DNA from: Verticillium longisporum
Taxonomy: Eukaryota > Ascomycota > Sordariomycetes > Glomerellales > Plectosphaerellaceae
Reading direction: 5' to 3'
NCBI GenBank assembly: GCA_019188255.1
Contig: JAETXT010000001.1
Span: 4,216,001 to 4,280,000 of the forward strand
DNA length: 64,000 nucleotides
Shown here: piece after piece, positions 33,013-44,470 of the stretch
Position numbering within the stretch: position 1 is the stretch's first letter
Layout: each line of letters starts with the position of its first letter
Notes under the pieces: model-generated
The model's input: only the letters and a program-made list of their open reading frames with translations
Databases searched by the model: none
Told to the model about the DNA's origin: nothing
Translations under genes and position numbers: made by a program

Positions 33013-35896
33013 ATGAGGTTCTCTCGGGCAATTCTAGGCTTATGGGCCATCGCGGTGGCAGCTCAGACAGAGGGAAGCCCTCCGTCTCATCCACGGAGAT
33101 ACCGCAGAGATGATGTGCCCGAACCCCAGCCCCAGCAGAGTGGGGATGGTCTTGTAGGCAACGGTCACTATATCGTCGAGTTTGACGCTGTAAGTACAAT
33201 GCATTGTCTGGACGCAAGATCTGTTTGTTGACGGCCCTTCAGAAAACCGACGTTTCGGCCGCAGTCGATGCCCTTGGCAAGGAAGGCGGCATCGATGTCG
33301 TCAAGGTGTTTGACAATGGCCTTTTCCGAGGCTGTACCATCAAGGCACCGAAAAGCACGGTCGACTCGATTCAAGATAAGGCCGTCGTTGCCAAAGCCTG
33401 GCAGTCCCGCAGGTTGACGTTTGGCGAGCCCCTGGTTCAGCGCATGGGCGGCGAGCCTCAGCTTAGCAACTACTCCATCCACCACATGACAGGCGTCGAC
33501 AAGCTCCACAAAGCCAACGTCAAGGGCAAGGGCGCCATAGTCGGCGTCATTGATACCGGGATCAACTATCGGCACAAGGCAGTGAATGACACGACGGAGA
33601 GAAGCCCACCAGTCGAACACTTGCTAATGGGACGGCTCAGCTCGGCGGAGGCATCGGCAAAGGCTTCAAAGTCGTCGGTGGTCATGATTTCGTAGGCCAG
33701 ACGGCCTGGCCGAAGCCAGGCGAGGTCAAGATTCCAGACGAGGACCCCGATGACTTGGACGGCCATGGCACTCATGTCGCGGGTATCATCGCAGGGCAGA
33801 GCGAATTTTTCACAGGTGTAGCGCCCGAAGCCTCTCTCTACGCGTACAAAGTACTTACACCGGGCGAGAGCACCGACGACGAAACGCTGATCGAGTCCAT
33901 GCTGAGAGCATACGATGACGGTGTAGACATCATCACCATGTCGATTGGCGGCATGAACGGATGGGCTGACAACCCCTGGGCTCTCGTGGCCAGCAGAATT
34001 GTTGAGCAAGGCGTCCTGGTCATTATTGCAGCGGGGAACAATGGCGGGTCTGGAGCTTTCGCCGCCGACAGTGGCAGCGCAGGCGTCAATGTCGTATCGG
34101 TCGCCTCCATCGAGCCAGATGTCATCCCCTTGCTCAATTTCAAATCGACGTTAACGCTGCCCGGGCGTGCGTCTGAGGACAGGTGGATTCCCTACAGATC
34201 CTTTATTGACTGGTATACCGCGAAGGTCAAAGGCTGGCCCGTCTGGCCCGTCTCTCTCGATGCCCTCGACGACGAGGCGTGCGCACCCTTGCCGGCCGAT
34301 ACGCCAGACCTGTCCGAGGTAGTTGTGCTTGTCCGACGCGGCACCTGCAATTTGGCGGACAAGCAGGCCTATCTGAAGGAGCACAACGCGACACACATAA
34401 TTGTCTACAACAACGAGAGTCCATTGGTTAAGCCTAGGGTACCGGAACCAAACCCCAACATGGCCATGATACCTGCCGAAGACGGCAAAGCGGTTATTGA
34501 CGTTCTCAAGGCGGGTGGGAACGTCACGTTTGACTTTGACGTCCGTCCTGACCTGCACACCACGTCGATAACCAACCCCAACCGCCCGCGCCTTGCAAGC
34601 ACCTTGACGAGCATCGGGCCAGCCAACGACCTGTCTCTGAAGTCAGACATCTCAGCCCCAGGAAGCGACATTCTGTCCACATATCTCGGCGACGGCTATG
34701 CCATTTTTGGCGGCACATCCACGGCAGCGCCGTATATTACCGGCGTGGCGGCCCTGTACGTCGGCCAATTTGGCGGCCGCGCCAACCACGACAAGAGCTG
34801 GGCCAAGAGGCTTGCCATGCGCATCATCTCCTCGGGTGAGCCCATCGCCTGGGACGATCCTTACTCCACTGGCGCCGTCTTCGACGCCCTCGCCCCCGTT
34901 GCGCAGGTGGGCACCGGTCTCGTCAACGCCTCGAAGGTGCTGGGCCAGGACACGAGCCTGTCGTTCACCAGGTTTGCCCTCAACGACACGCGGCACTTTA
35001 GCCGCTACCAAAAGGTGGACATCACCAACACCGGGACAAGGCCCATCACGTACACGTTTTCGCAGCAGGACTACGGCGGTCTAGCCGCCGTCCACACGGC
35101 GCCACCGGCGCGCATAGCATACACCAGTGAGCTACTGGCAAACCCGCTCAAGCTGAGCCCGCGAATCTCATTCCCCGGCGCCGGTTTCACCGTCAATCCC
35201 GGACAGACGCGCACGGCGCAATTCAACTTCTCGCCGCTGGCCGAGGGCGCCGCGGCCGCGCCCGAGGCGCTCCCCGTGTACAGCGGCCGGATCGTCATCA
35301 AAGGCAGCAACGGCGACGAGCTGTGCGTGCCGTACCTCGGCCTCGCAGCGGACCTCAAGCGCGACGTGGGCGTCATGTTCGAGCGCACCGCCGGCGTGCC
35401 GCTCATCGTCTCGGGCGCCGCCAACGTCAGCATCGAGACCAAGGCCAATTTTACCTTCAGCCAGGACGCCGCGCGCCCGGACTTTCCGCGCCTCTCGATG
35501 CGGAGCTTATTCGGCACGCGCGAGCTGCGCTGGGACGTCTTTGAGGCGTCGTGGCGCGAGCGGCAGTGGGCATACCCGCCGCGTCAGGGCCAGGCGGGCT
35601 TCGTCGGGTCCGTGGCGGCGTGGTCGTTTATCGGCGGTGATCTCATGTTTACGCCCGATTCTGACGCCGCCTGGGAGATTTTCAGGTTTCCCCTGATCAA
35701 TGTGCCGCGGACCATGTCGAACATACTGCCGTCCGAGTTCTCGTGGTTCGGCGAGCTGGGCAACGGGACGCAGATCGCGCCGGGGCGGTATCGCATGCGG
35801 GTGGCCTCGTTGCGGCCGTTTGGCAACCGCGCGGCGGCGGACAATTGGGATGTGTTTGAGACGCCGGAGATTGAGGTGCTGCCGCTGAGGAAGTGA
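33013..35896 (+). CDS. subtilisin-like serine protease 1 (S8, minor extracellular protease Vpr-type)
   Basis: Three exons, 33013-33189, 33243-33581 and 33641-35896, with 53- and 59-nt introns, give 923 residues. A signal peptide (MRFSRAILGLWAIAVAA) is followed by an RRYRR basic stretch and an I9-type propeptide. The catalytic triad is Asp163 (VIDTGIN), His214 (DGHGTHVAG) and Ser532 (GGTSTAAPYITG). The long gap between His and Ser holds a protease-associated (PA) domain, and an Fn3-like (DUF1034) domain follows, as in secreted Vpr/C5a-peptidase-like fungal subtilases. It should digest proteins outside the cell. The frame is intact. It is paralogous to 48371-51492, which shares both intron positions: the second exon is exactly 339 bp in each. 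Its start lies 1.1 kb from the MULE-1 end. Confidence 0.95.
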
Positions 35897-36291
35897 GACT
35901 GTCTGGTGTTATAATCAGTTATTGTGCGAACGTGTTCACAAGTTCAGCTGAGCCATGTCGTTGATTTGAATCTCTCAATGAACATTGATCAAGAATCGAC
36001 CAGTGTCAGGGACTCGTTCCTGGAGAGTAGCCTTGCTTTTGGTTAACAGAAAAACCCCTGGGGAGAACAGCTCTGTTCTGCCAGATGAATCATGTTCTCC
36101 GACCTGGCTCGAGGCATACCATAGGGCATGAGACACTGATGAATGCCGGCGAAATACCAGTACCACCATTCCAATACCTTTTCAAGTAACACTCCAGTGA
36201 GTTCTAGCACAATTGCAGATAAAAAGTGCGCGCTTTCATGCACTCTAGGGTCCTTCAACAATACTCTAGATTTTGTTTGCTCGTGGAGGCA
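35897..36291. other. intergenic between convergent genes
   Basis: 395 bp holding the 3' ends of subtilase 1 and the RNase Z-like gene. No other feature seen. Confidence 0.5.
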
Positions 36292-37281
36292 CTACGCATG
36301 CCCATCTACCCAGATGACAATATTCTTAGGCGGATCCTGCAGCCCCTTGAAAAAGGCCGACACCTGCTCATCGCTGTACCGCATGCTGAAATGCATAATG
36401 ATAAACGTCGTCTTGGGCCACCTGCGCACGACGGCCTCGAGATCGGGCCAGTACGTGTGCTTCGTCTTCTCCGCCTGGGCCTTGTGCTCTTCATACAAGA
36501 AGCTGCACTCGGTGATGACGACGGGGATGCCGTCCCGCAGCCACGGCGGCTCCGCAGCCAGCACGGACGCCGTCGTGTCGCCGAGGAAGGCGAAGACGGG
36601 GCTGGTGTGCGGGGCCGTGATGTCGACGCCCGAGGTCCGCAGGGCCTTGATCTCCTTGCCCGCGAGGGACGTGTACTCGGGCTTGAGGCGGTGGGTCGTC
36701 GTGCTGAAGACGTAGCCGACGCAGGGGACGTTGTGATCGCACTTGAAGACGGAGGCGCTCATGCCCTTGAGGCGCCGCAGGGGGATCTCGTCGCCAGGGA
36801 CGACGGGGTGCGTGACGTGCGTGCCGAGAAAGGCCCGCTGGGAGGGCGTCCGGCCGTCCTCGTCCACATCAGGGGCGGCCTTGTCGACAGGCAGACCGCG
36901 GGCCTCGGCCTCTTCGTACTGGATGTGGCCGCCACGGTTCATCATGGTCTTGGCCAGTATGTAGTCGTCGAAGTACTTCTTCATCTCGATGGGGCAGTAG
37001 ATGTCTGGCGGGTCTTCGCGCTTGACAAAGGCGGGCGAGAGGAGGACGTGGTCGCTGTGGCCGTGGGTCAGGAAGATGTGTTTGGGGCGCTCCTTGTTGA
37101 CGACAAGACCGGCGTCGAGTAGGAGATTGAGCTGTGGGATGACGAAGGACGTGTGCCACGCGGCTCGTGACTTTCCCGTCAGGACATATTGATGGTAGGG
37201 CTTGGGGAAGCGCCACTCGAGGACCTCGGATCGATTTGACTGGGGCAGGGGCGTCGCAAAGGCAGGCGAAGGCTGGGCCAT
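36292..37281 (-). CDS. RNase Z-like metallo-beta-lactamase-fold hydrolase
   Basis: A single-exon gene of 329 residues. The zinc-binding signature is THGHSDH (residues 72-78, HxHxDH). Later motifs are THVTHPVVPGDEI, FAFLGDTTAS (GDT motif), ITECSFLYEEH and IIMHFSMRYSDEQ, the HFSxRY element typical of tRNase Z. Short tRNase Z enzymes cut the 3' trailer from pre-tRNA. The length fits the short form, but fungi usually have the essential long form as well, so this may be an accessory or diverged hydrolase; the substrate is inferred, not shown. No targeting signal is obvious. It is convergent with subtilase 1. Confidence 0.88.
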   Translation of the reverse strand: MAQPSPAFATPLPQSNRSEVLEWRFPKPYHQYVLTGKSRAAWHTSFVIPQLNLLLDAGLVVNKERPKHIFLTHGHSDHVLLSPAFVKREDPPDIYCPIEMKKYFDDYILAKTMMNRGGHIQYEEAEARGLPVDKAAPDVDEDGRTPSQRAFLGTHVTHPVVPGDEIPLRRLKGMSASVFKCDHNVPCVGYVFSTTTHRLKPEYTSLAGKEIKALRTSGVDITAPHTSPVFAFLGDTTASVLAAEPPWLRDGIPVVITECSFLYEEHKAQAEKTKHTYWPDLEAVVRRWPKTTFIIMHFSMRYSDEQVSAFFKGLQDPPKNIVIWVDGHA

Positions 37282-38071
37282 GGCGATATGATCCTAGAGT
37301 ACTTGATGAGTAGGCCCTGACGTGGATCTCTCATTCAAGTGATGTACAAGGGTCCCAATTCCCGGATGTCAAGATTTGAGGCCTGGTTCTGTCAGTTGTG
37401 GGTGCCGGGAAAAGGAAAAGCTTGAGAGGCACCGTCAAGCAGTTGGCCATGGGTCGTGTGTATTCCCCAACACGGACTCACAGGATGCAGGGGCTCAATT
37501 TGTGCGTCAGCCTGATGAAACCGAAGCGATGCCGCCCCCCGTTGAGATGTAGAAGCTCAGCATCGTGATGGTGTTGAGGCATTCAAAAATCGCGACTCAC
37601 TTGATACTGGAGGCTCCTGGACCCACATGGCCTGCTGATGTCATCACTTCCAGCGCTCCACACTGACGCTCTGAAGCCACTAAAATCGTGGTGTCTGACC
37701 CTTGTCGAGAGTGCCCGGGAGAGCCCTGAGATCTGCTTCAGGGGCTCAAAAGGCGTCTGGTCATAAGCTTTAGTGGGTGCCCCAGTGTACCTTACCTTAT
37801 GCTCCAGTGGATGTCATACGGCAGCCACAGGCATCCAGCGAGACTCGCGGAAGACCAGAGTGTTGACTCCTTAGCATGCATGGAGCCTCGGTCTAGCTAT
37901 GGCCCCGGGGAGAGCAGCTCAATGCCACCAGCAGGGTCAGCAAGGCCCTGAGCCCCCTAAATCATACCGCTGCATTCCCAGCAATGCACCTGCCTTCAAG
38001 GGCCTCGGCCTTCTACAAGTCCCCTGCCCACATGCCACTGCTCATCGCGAGAACATTGTCTAGACATTGTT
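37282..38071. other. intergenic, no gene seen
   Basis: Promoter side of the RNase Z-like gene. No frame, RNA gene or repeat was recognised. Confidence 0.4.
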
Positions 38072-38882
38072 TTGTCCTCAACATCTGGCAATACTTCTGT
38101 GTCTGTAAATGCTCGACTCTGCACAATAACATGCAGCCGAGAAGGTTTCATCCGTCTTCTGAGAGACTACGACGAGGTTTGCAATCGCCTCTTCTGGGAC
38201 GCCACCATCGCCCACGCCCCCTCAGGCGGCTGGGCCTCCATCAACTACCTAGGTACCTAAGGTAGAAAACGCTAAACGGCTTCGAACGGAACGACACACT
38301 CATCGACCTCCTGCGGCATCCGTATTACCTTGAATATGGCCAAAGGAGCCTCGTCTACATGCAGCGCTTCATGCCCGACACCCCCGTCATTGACAACGGC
38401 CGCCAAGACATCCTCGGAGTGGTCGCACCCTCCGATCCCCGCCGCCCTCGTGCATCGGCATCGCCATGTCCTCGAACAGGAACGGCTACTGGGTCGTTCT
38501 GAATACCGATGCTGGTCTGATCTACTGGGGCAATCCAGATGGGCAACACAACGAACCCGAGCCCAAGTTGGATGCCATGCTCCGTTGTGAGAGGCTTCAA
38601 CGTGTACACGCCCGCCCACTTTTTCGCTCTCTGCAAAGACAGGTACAGGGGTCTGAACTGGATCGGTCTCAGCCCGTGGACCATGTCCTGCATGAGGCGG
38701 GACATGAACTGGGAATTCGAGCCTGGGCCTGATCCTGACTCGATCCGGAGGACGATTTCAGCCACAACAAATTGGCGAGGAAGATGAGAAATGCGGGCTG
38801 GCCCGTTAATGGCGAAGGCCGAGGCGGGAATCATACGAAATCTGAAAGACTTGTAAGCCAGGGGAATGACGAGGAGGATTGA
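38072..38882 (+). pseudogene. broken gene for an unrecognised fungal protein
   Basis: Coding character continues across frames that do not join. 38072-38257 ends WASINYL. A 23-bp stretch with a stop codon follows, then 38275 onward gives NGFERNDTLIDLLRHPYYLEYG in another frame. Near 38455 the frame shifts to ...AMSSNRNGYWVVLNTDAGLIYWG, near 38590 to RGFNVYTPAHFFALCKDRYRGLNWIGLSP, and near 38745 to PEDDFSHNKLARKMRNAGWPVNG, ending at 38882. The order and spacing suggest one ancestral protein of about 260 residues, resembling uncharacterised proteins of filamentous ascomycetes. The 23-bp stretch is too short for an intron, and most breaks are not in homopolymers, so decay is more likely than sequencing error. 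Confidence 0.6.
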
Positions 38883-39932
38883 CCTCACGGTTTTGTCTTC
38901 TGGGCTACGGGAAACAATGCTGGTTATTTGGGAACAATCTTAGCAAAGCATAATATGAGAAGGGCCAAGACAGTCGACGCGATGATGATGCCCGTACTCA
39001 ATAGTGTTGTACAATGAATCGTCGATGCGAGGCAAGCTGCCGTTGGCTGTCCTCTCGGAGGACTCCTCTGCCTGACCTGAGCTCGACGCAAACTACGAAG
39101 TGCTCTTAGACATTTGCGATACCGATCACAGCTTATCGTATTTAGATCAAGGGAACTTTCACTTTTTTAGGAGTGATAACGAGCAGTAAGATTGTTGACC
39201 GAGGCTTGCAGCTTTGTTTTAACTTACATACCTAGGTTCATGCTTAGCTGGAGGTGATGCTGGTGTCCTTCATTGCCCTTGGCTGATATACTACCGTGAT
39301 GGCTTGATGACATTTTCATAAAGAAATGACATCTCTCCTACCATAGAAGGTTACCTATTGTTGTCCTCTCAATGGCTACTTGCATGCCTGCTTCAGGACG
39401 CCGTGATGCATTTCTACCATCGTTAGGTCCTGTAGAGACTGGGCTCATACACAGTCAATCTATCGTTGCTGACTTCTGTTTCCTTCAAATTTGCTGAGTA
39501 CGTCAGACATCGGCATTTAAATAGTCCAATGACTGAAAAAGATCGTATGACTACCGTTATGAATTAAGCCTCGACGTTGAAGTACTCAAAGCATATTTTG
39601 GTCATCCTGAATCCAAACACTTGTCTGTATTTGAGACACGCGCTTTCTTTTTCTTCTTCTCTCCTCTTCCCCGAACATCCATGCTTAACTTGTTCGGCAT
39701 CATGACTTGCAGGACCTTGCGCTAGCGTCGAACCGCCGCAGAAGATTCGGAAATGATATCAAAACGGAGAACCCATCCGCTGAGTAGTTGTGCTCGACCA
39801 CCTGTGCCATCCCACGCCACTTCAAGTGCATTCCGCCATCCGATGACCACAAAGAATCGCAAATACCAAGCCAGGTCGCGAGCGTCGTTGAACCCGACGT
39901 GACGAGACATCCATAAATCCCGACAAACGGTT
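38883..39932. other. intergenic, no gene seen
   Basis: About 1 kb between the pseudogene and the regulatory region of the amine oxidase gene. The frame at 39722-39910 has no domain. Confidence 0.4.
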
Positions 39933-40185
39933 CTTATCCCCCCGCATCCGATCCCGGCAGCTTATCATCTGGCCACGAGCTCATGCAAGCCATGCCCGTT
40001 CTACTCCCCATCGGGACTGATGCGGGGGAAGCTCTAGCACCAACCCGTTCTCTTATCGACGGCTGATCGCCTAGGCCAATGACTGCCACAATCGTCTTAG
40101 CTTACGACTATGACGGTCATTGGGGAACGTCACGTCCTAAAGGGTGTGAGGCGTCTTATCGCCTTTGTGTTTGGTTGGACTTATC
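39933..40185 (+). promoter_or_regulatory. cluster of five GATA-factor sites (CTTATC) upstream of the amine oxidase
   Basis: CTTATC, the complement of GATAAG, occurs at 39933-39938, 39961-39966, 40052-40057, 40155-40160 and 40180-40185, all in one orientation, 190-440 bp before the start codon. GATAAG is the preferred site of the nitrogen regulator AreA/Nit2 in filamentous fungi, where clustered sites increase binding. Control of an amine-degrading enzyme by nitrogen limitation would make sense. The link is inferred. Confidence 0.6.
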
Positions 40186-40273
40186 TCGGAGGTTGAGAGG
40201 TCAGGTCACACATGGCTACAGCACCCCGCGCTCGGTAACGACGGTTACGACTCAGGCCATGGTCAGTCTCAAG

Positions 40274-40279
40274 TATAAA
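40274..40279 (+). promoter_or_regulatory. TATA box candidate of the amine oxidase gene
   Basis: TATAAA, 101 bp before the ATG at 40375. It is placed between the GATA-site cluster and the start as a core promoter element would be. Confidence 0.45.
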
Positions 40280-40374
40280 CGTCGGCCATCTCGCGAGCCT
40301 TCGACCATACCCCAAGTCCTCAGTATCCTTACCAACTCATTCTTCGCAACTCGTCTGTCTCCTATTCATCAGCC

Positions 40375-42641
40375 ATGCCTGCAGCAGTGAACGGCACACT
40401 GCCGCACCCTCTCGATCCCCTCACTTCGGCTGAGATCGAGCAAGCGATCGCCGCCGTCCAGAAGGCGCACGGCGAATTGTTCTACAATGTCGTCTCACTC
40501 CATGAGCCTCAAAAGGCCGAGATGACAGCCTGGCTGGCCGACCCTGCCAGCACCCCTCGGCCTGCGAGGATCGCTGACGTCGTCGTCATCGCCAAGGGCG
40601 GCAAGGTCTACGAGGGTTTCGTGGACCTGGCCGAAGACACGATCACTCACTGGGATCTCCTCGACGGCGTGCAGCCAATCGTAAGCAGCTGTAGCTCTCC
40701 CGATGCCTATGCGTATACTGACTGGTCAGATCACAATGGAAGAGCTCGTAGCCGTCGAGCTCATCTGTCGCAAGGACCCCAAGGTCATTGAGCAGTGCGA
40801 GATTTCTGGCATCCCCAAGGAAGAGATGCACAAGGTGTACTGTGACCCCTGGACCATTGGTTACGATGAGCGTCACGGCAACGTCGTGCGCCTGCAGCAG
40901 GCCCTCATGTACTACCGCCCCGACGTCGACACGTGCCAGTACCAGTATCCTCTAGACTTCTGCCCCATCTATGATGCCGATAAGCAAGAGATTGTCGATA
41001 TCGATATTCCCAAGATCCGTCGGCCTATTAGTAAGACGAAGCCTGTCGACTACCATCCCGCTGCTATTGAGAAGGATGGTGGGTACTGGAAGGATATCAA
41101 GCCCATCAATATCACGCAACCAGAGGGCGTGTCGTTCAAAATCGAGGGCAGGGAGCTCGAGTGGCAGAACTGGAAGTTCCACATTGGCTTCAACTACCGG
41201 GAGGGTATTGTCCTCAATAATATCACCTACAACGACAAGGGCAATGTGAGACCCATCTTTTACCGACTTTCGCTCGCCGAGATGGTCGTCCCCTACGGCA
41301 ACCCGGAGCATCCCCATCAACGAAAGCATGCTTTTGATCTCGGCGAGTACGGCGCGGGCTACATGACGAATGCCTTGACGCTGGGCTGCGATTGCAAGGG
41401 GTCTATCCATTACCTCGATGCCGAGTTTCCCACGCGGGCTGGCGGTGTCCGCACGATCAAGAATGCTATTTGCATCCATGAAGAGGACAGTGGAATTTTA
41501 TTCAAGCACAGTGATTTCCGTGATGACTCGGTCATCGTGACCCGGGCGCGGAAGCTCATTGTGCAGCAGATCTTCACTGCTGCTAACTATGAGTATGCGA
41601 TTCAGTGGATTTTCCATGTAAGCCATACCCAAGCTCCTCTCACTCTGTTCTGAAGTCACTAACAGCCACTCCAGCAAGACGGTACTATCCAGCCTGAGAT
41701 CAAGCTCACAGGCATTCTCAACACATATGCCATGAACGAAGGCGAAGATACCAAGGGCTGGGGCACCCAGGTGTTCCCCGGTGTCAACGCCCACAACCAC
41801 CAGCACCTCTTCTGCCTGCGCGTCGATCCCAACATTGACGGCCCGCGCAACACAGTCTTCCAGGTCGACACGGTCGCTTCTGACGCCCCGGTCGGCAGTC
41901 CTGAGAACTTTTATGGTAACGCCTTTGGCGCCCGCCGTACCAAGCTCGATACCACGGGCAACTCAAAGACGGACTACAATGGTGCGACATCACGCACGTG
42001 GGAGATTGCCAACACAAGCAAGCTGCACCCTTACAGCGGTAAGCCTGCTAGCTACAAGCTGGTCAGTCGCGAGGTGCCGGGACTGCTGCCCAAAGAGGGC
42101 TCGCTTGTTTGGAAGCGTGCAGGCTTCGCCCGCCACGCAGTGCACGTTACGAAATGTAAGCCTCCCATCCCACCTTGCTGCCTCACGAGTTGCCCTGCCC
42201 TGTGGATCACCTACTAACGGTATAGACCGCGACGATCAACTGTGGCCCGCAGGCCGACATGTGCCGCAGACTTCGGGTGAACCGTCGCGCGGCATTCCCG
42301 AATGGATCGGCGATGGCACCGAGTCCATTGAGGACGAAGACGTCGTGCTCTGGCACACGTTCGGCGTGACCCATATCCCGGCGCCCGAGGACTTCCCTGT
42401 CATGCCGGTTGAGCCGATCACGCTGCTGCTGCGGCCGCGCAACTTCTTCCGGAACAATCCCGTTCTCGACGTGCCACCCAGCTATGCAAGCACTCCGTCG
42501 CAAGTTGCTGCGGGCAAGGGAGCCCTTGACGCGGCGGACAAGGAGAGCACGCTTGCGTTTAGGGAGTGCTGCTCGAATGGGACAAATGGACAGGCAAATG
42601 GTACTAATGGGCATGCGAACGGGACGAATGGGTCGTCTTGA
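40375..42641 (+). CDS. copper amine oxidase (primary-amine oxidase, topaquinone enzyme)
   Basis: Four exons, 40375-40680, 40730-41617, 41675-42155 and 42226-42641, all in phase with GT-AG introns of 49, 57 and 70 nt, give 696 residues. The N2 and N3 domains are followed by the catalytic beta-sandwich. The topaquinone Tyr is Tyr389 in TAANYEY, the catalytic base is Asp305 in HAFDLGEYGAG, and copper ligands are in HNHQH (residues 438-442). The enzyme turns primary amines into aldehydes, ammonia and hydrogen peroxide, which lets fungi use amines as nitrogen source. There is no signal peptide. The tail is an NGTNG-type low-complexity repeat and lacks a C-terminal SKL-type peroxisomal signal. The upstream region has five GATA sites. 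Confidence 0.96.
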
Positions 42642-43210
42642 GCGAAGGTAAGAATGTAGGATTACTGATGTCTGAAAGTATTATCCATTTTAGGAGGCCT
42701 GCCTCTCTTCGAATTCGGGTTTCATAATCGTTTTGCTAGTCCTTTGCCTGCTAGCCTGGCATTGTGCTTAGACCCGAGGACGTGCGCTGAACTCGATCAC
42801 TCGCGACCTTCGCCAAGAGAATTTAAGAACCTTGATAGTCTGGTCATGGTAGCAAAAGCTCTGGGCGTGCCGTAATCGATCCGTCTTGGAGTATCCCCTA
42901 GCGGCCCTAAGTCTGTCGCCAAGGCCACGAGCGGCACCTGTGGATTTTCAGGGAAGGTTACTTCTAGTATGTGGGTTCGAGCAATGAGAGCTGCGTTCCC
43001 ACGATGCCATTGAGAAGCAGCTGAGCGCACTTGGCAATGCTTCGTTCGTCTTGGTATGAGTCGCCTCCACTCATGACGAAAGGTTGGTTCCAAGCTTCAG
43101 ATAAAACGTGCTGAGGAGTCCGGACTTAAATATGTTCATCCATTTCCAGCTACGAGTCTCGCTACAACAGTTTCAGCATGCTGTCGCTCAATTATCGCGA
43201 AAACCAGAAA
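42642..43210. other. intergenic, no gene seen
   Basis: Between tandem genes; contains the 3' end of the amine oxidase and the promoter of the next gene. The frame at 42797-43093 (minus) has no domain. Confidence 0.4.
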
Positions 43211-44151
43211 ATGATCAGCATGCCCGCTAAAATACGCCTTGCTCTCGCGGCTGCATTCTTCCTGTCTGGTCAACCTCGTGCGACCGCCCAGAGGAACGAA
43301 AGCCTTGCAAACTGCCCTCTCCCCGTCCGTCACCTGGCAGACAACCGCAGCTGGAATGCCACCGGCACGATTGCTATTTCACCGCTTGACAATGGAGATG
43401 AAGATTGGTTCGTCTCTACAACCCTGACCGACATCCGCAGCACCAATGTTTACTTCGACGGCTGGCCGACAGCTCAAGACCTGGCCGTCTTCCTCAGCGT
43501 CCCACAAAGCTTTGTTGGCAGCGAGACTGGCAATGCGACGCGCGTGTGTGGATACACCATGCCCGGGCAGAACGCGACCTCTGCGGGTGACGCGTCGAGT
43601 GAGGACTCATGCAGCGGCGTGCTGTCGGAAGAGTGTATCGAAGAAGCTTTGAAGACGCCGATGCCACCTTTTGACGGGTCTTGTCCTGAGCTCGACCTCG
43701 GGGACAAATGCGACGTCTCCACTGGCTTCCGCACCTGTACGTGCCCCCCTGCCTCTCGTTTGCGTCCTTCGCTCGAATAATGACCCGGAAAGCCAACCCT
43801 GTGCAACTCAACCCCTCCGTCTGCGTTTTGGACAATCTACCGCACACAGATGTTCCGAACGGATACCGCTCCTTTGCTGGCTTCCCCGGCTGGCGCATCA
43901 TGCCTGCGGACGAGGACGAGAACGAGTTCGATGTATACGACCTGCGGGTACAGCAAACTGTGCCCATGCTTTTCACAGTGCAGTCTGGATCACAGGAAAA
44001 AGTGTACCTTGTCTGCATTGCGCCGAACAAAGTGGTGGAGGGGAGCCGGGAGCCGCACCCAGAGTTCCCGCCTTCGGATGCGGGGGTAGTTTGGGGCGGG
44101 TCCGGTTTAGCCTTCGCTGCGGCGGTAATGGCTGCTGCGATGCAGTTGTAA
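43211..44151 (+). CDS. secreted cysteine-containing protein, probably GPI-anchored, function unknown
   Basis: Two exons, 43211-43736 and 43793-44151, with a 56-nt intron, give 294 residues. Residues 1-26 (MISMPAKIRLALAAAFFLSG...) form a signal peptide, and the C-terminus (GGSGLAFAAAVMAAAMQL) is a hydrophobic GPI-type tail. Several N-glycosylation sites (NES, NAT, NRS) and about ten cysteines in the mature part suggest an extracellular, disulfide-bonded protein. I recognise no catalytic motif. The splice joins GFRT to SNPVQLNPSVCVLDN, and both halves then form one protein. An upstream in-frame ATG at 43178 adds 11 residues before the signal peptide and is less likely. Confidence 0.75.
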
Positions 44152-44470
44152 GTTACATCACTGGCTTACAGCTAATCAATGCCATTGAGCATCGCAGGGT
44201 CCCGTAGTTCACAATTCGTATTATATGATCAACTTGGAGTACCTGTGATGGCATTGAGGCCGATACTTGTCATCTCAACCCATGGTAAACGTAGTCAACC
44301 CCAAACCATAGAACAACTCCGTCACCGTGTTCGTCCGAGAATGAATAACGACCTCAGCCCTTTTGCTGCGACTCATCAACATACTTGACCAGCTCGAGTT
44401 TACTCCCAATCATTGACAGAAAGAGGATCTGCCGACGAGGTCCTATTCTGCAGTGGTTGTGTTATTCCGA
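44152..44470. other. intergenic between convergent genes
   Basis: About 320 bp with no recognised feature. Confidence 0.4.

Noticed and set aside
38254..38276. A 23-nt micro-intron in the broken gene
   Set aside because: It is far shorter than any intron in this window (41-70 nt) and has no proper acceptor; a lesion is simpler.
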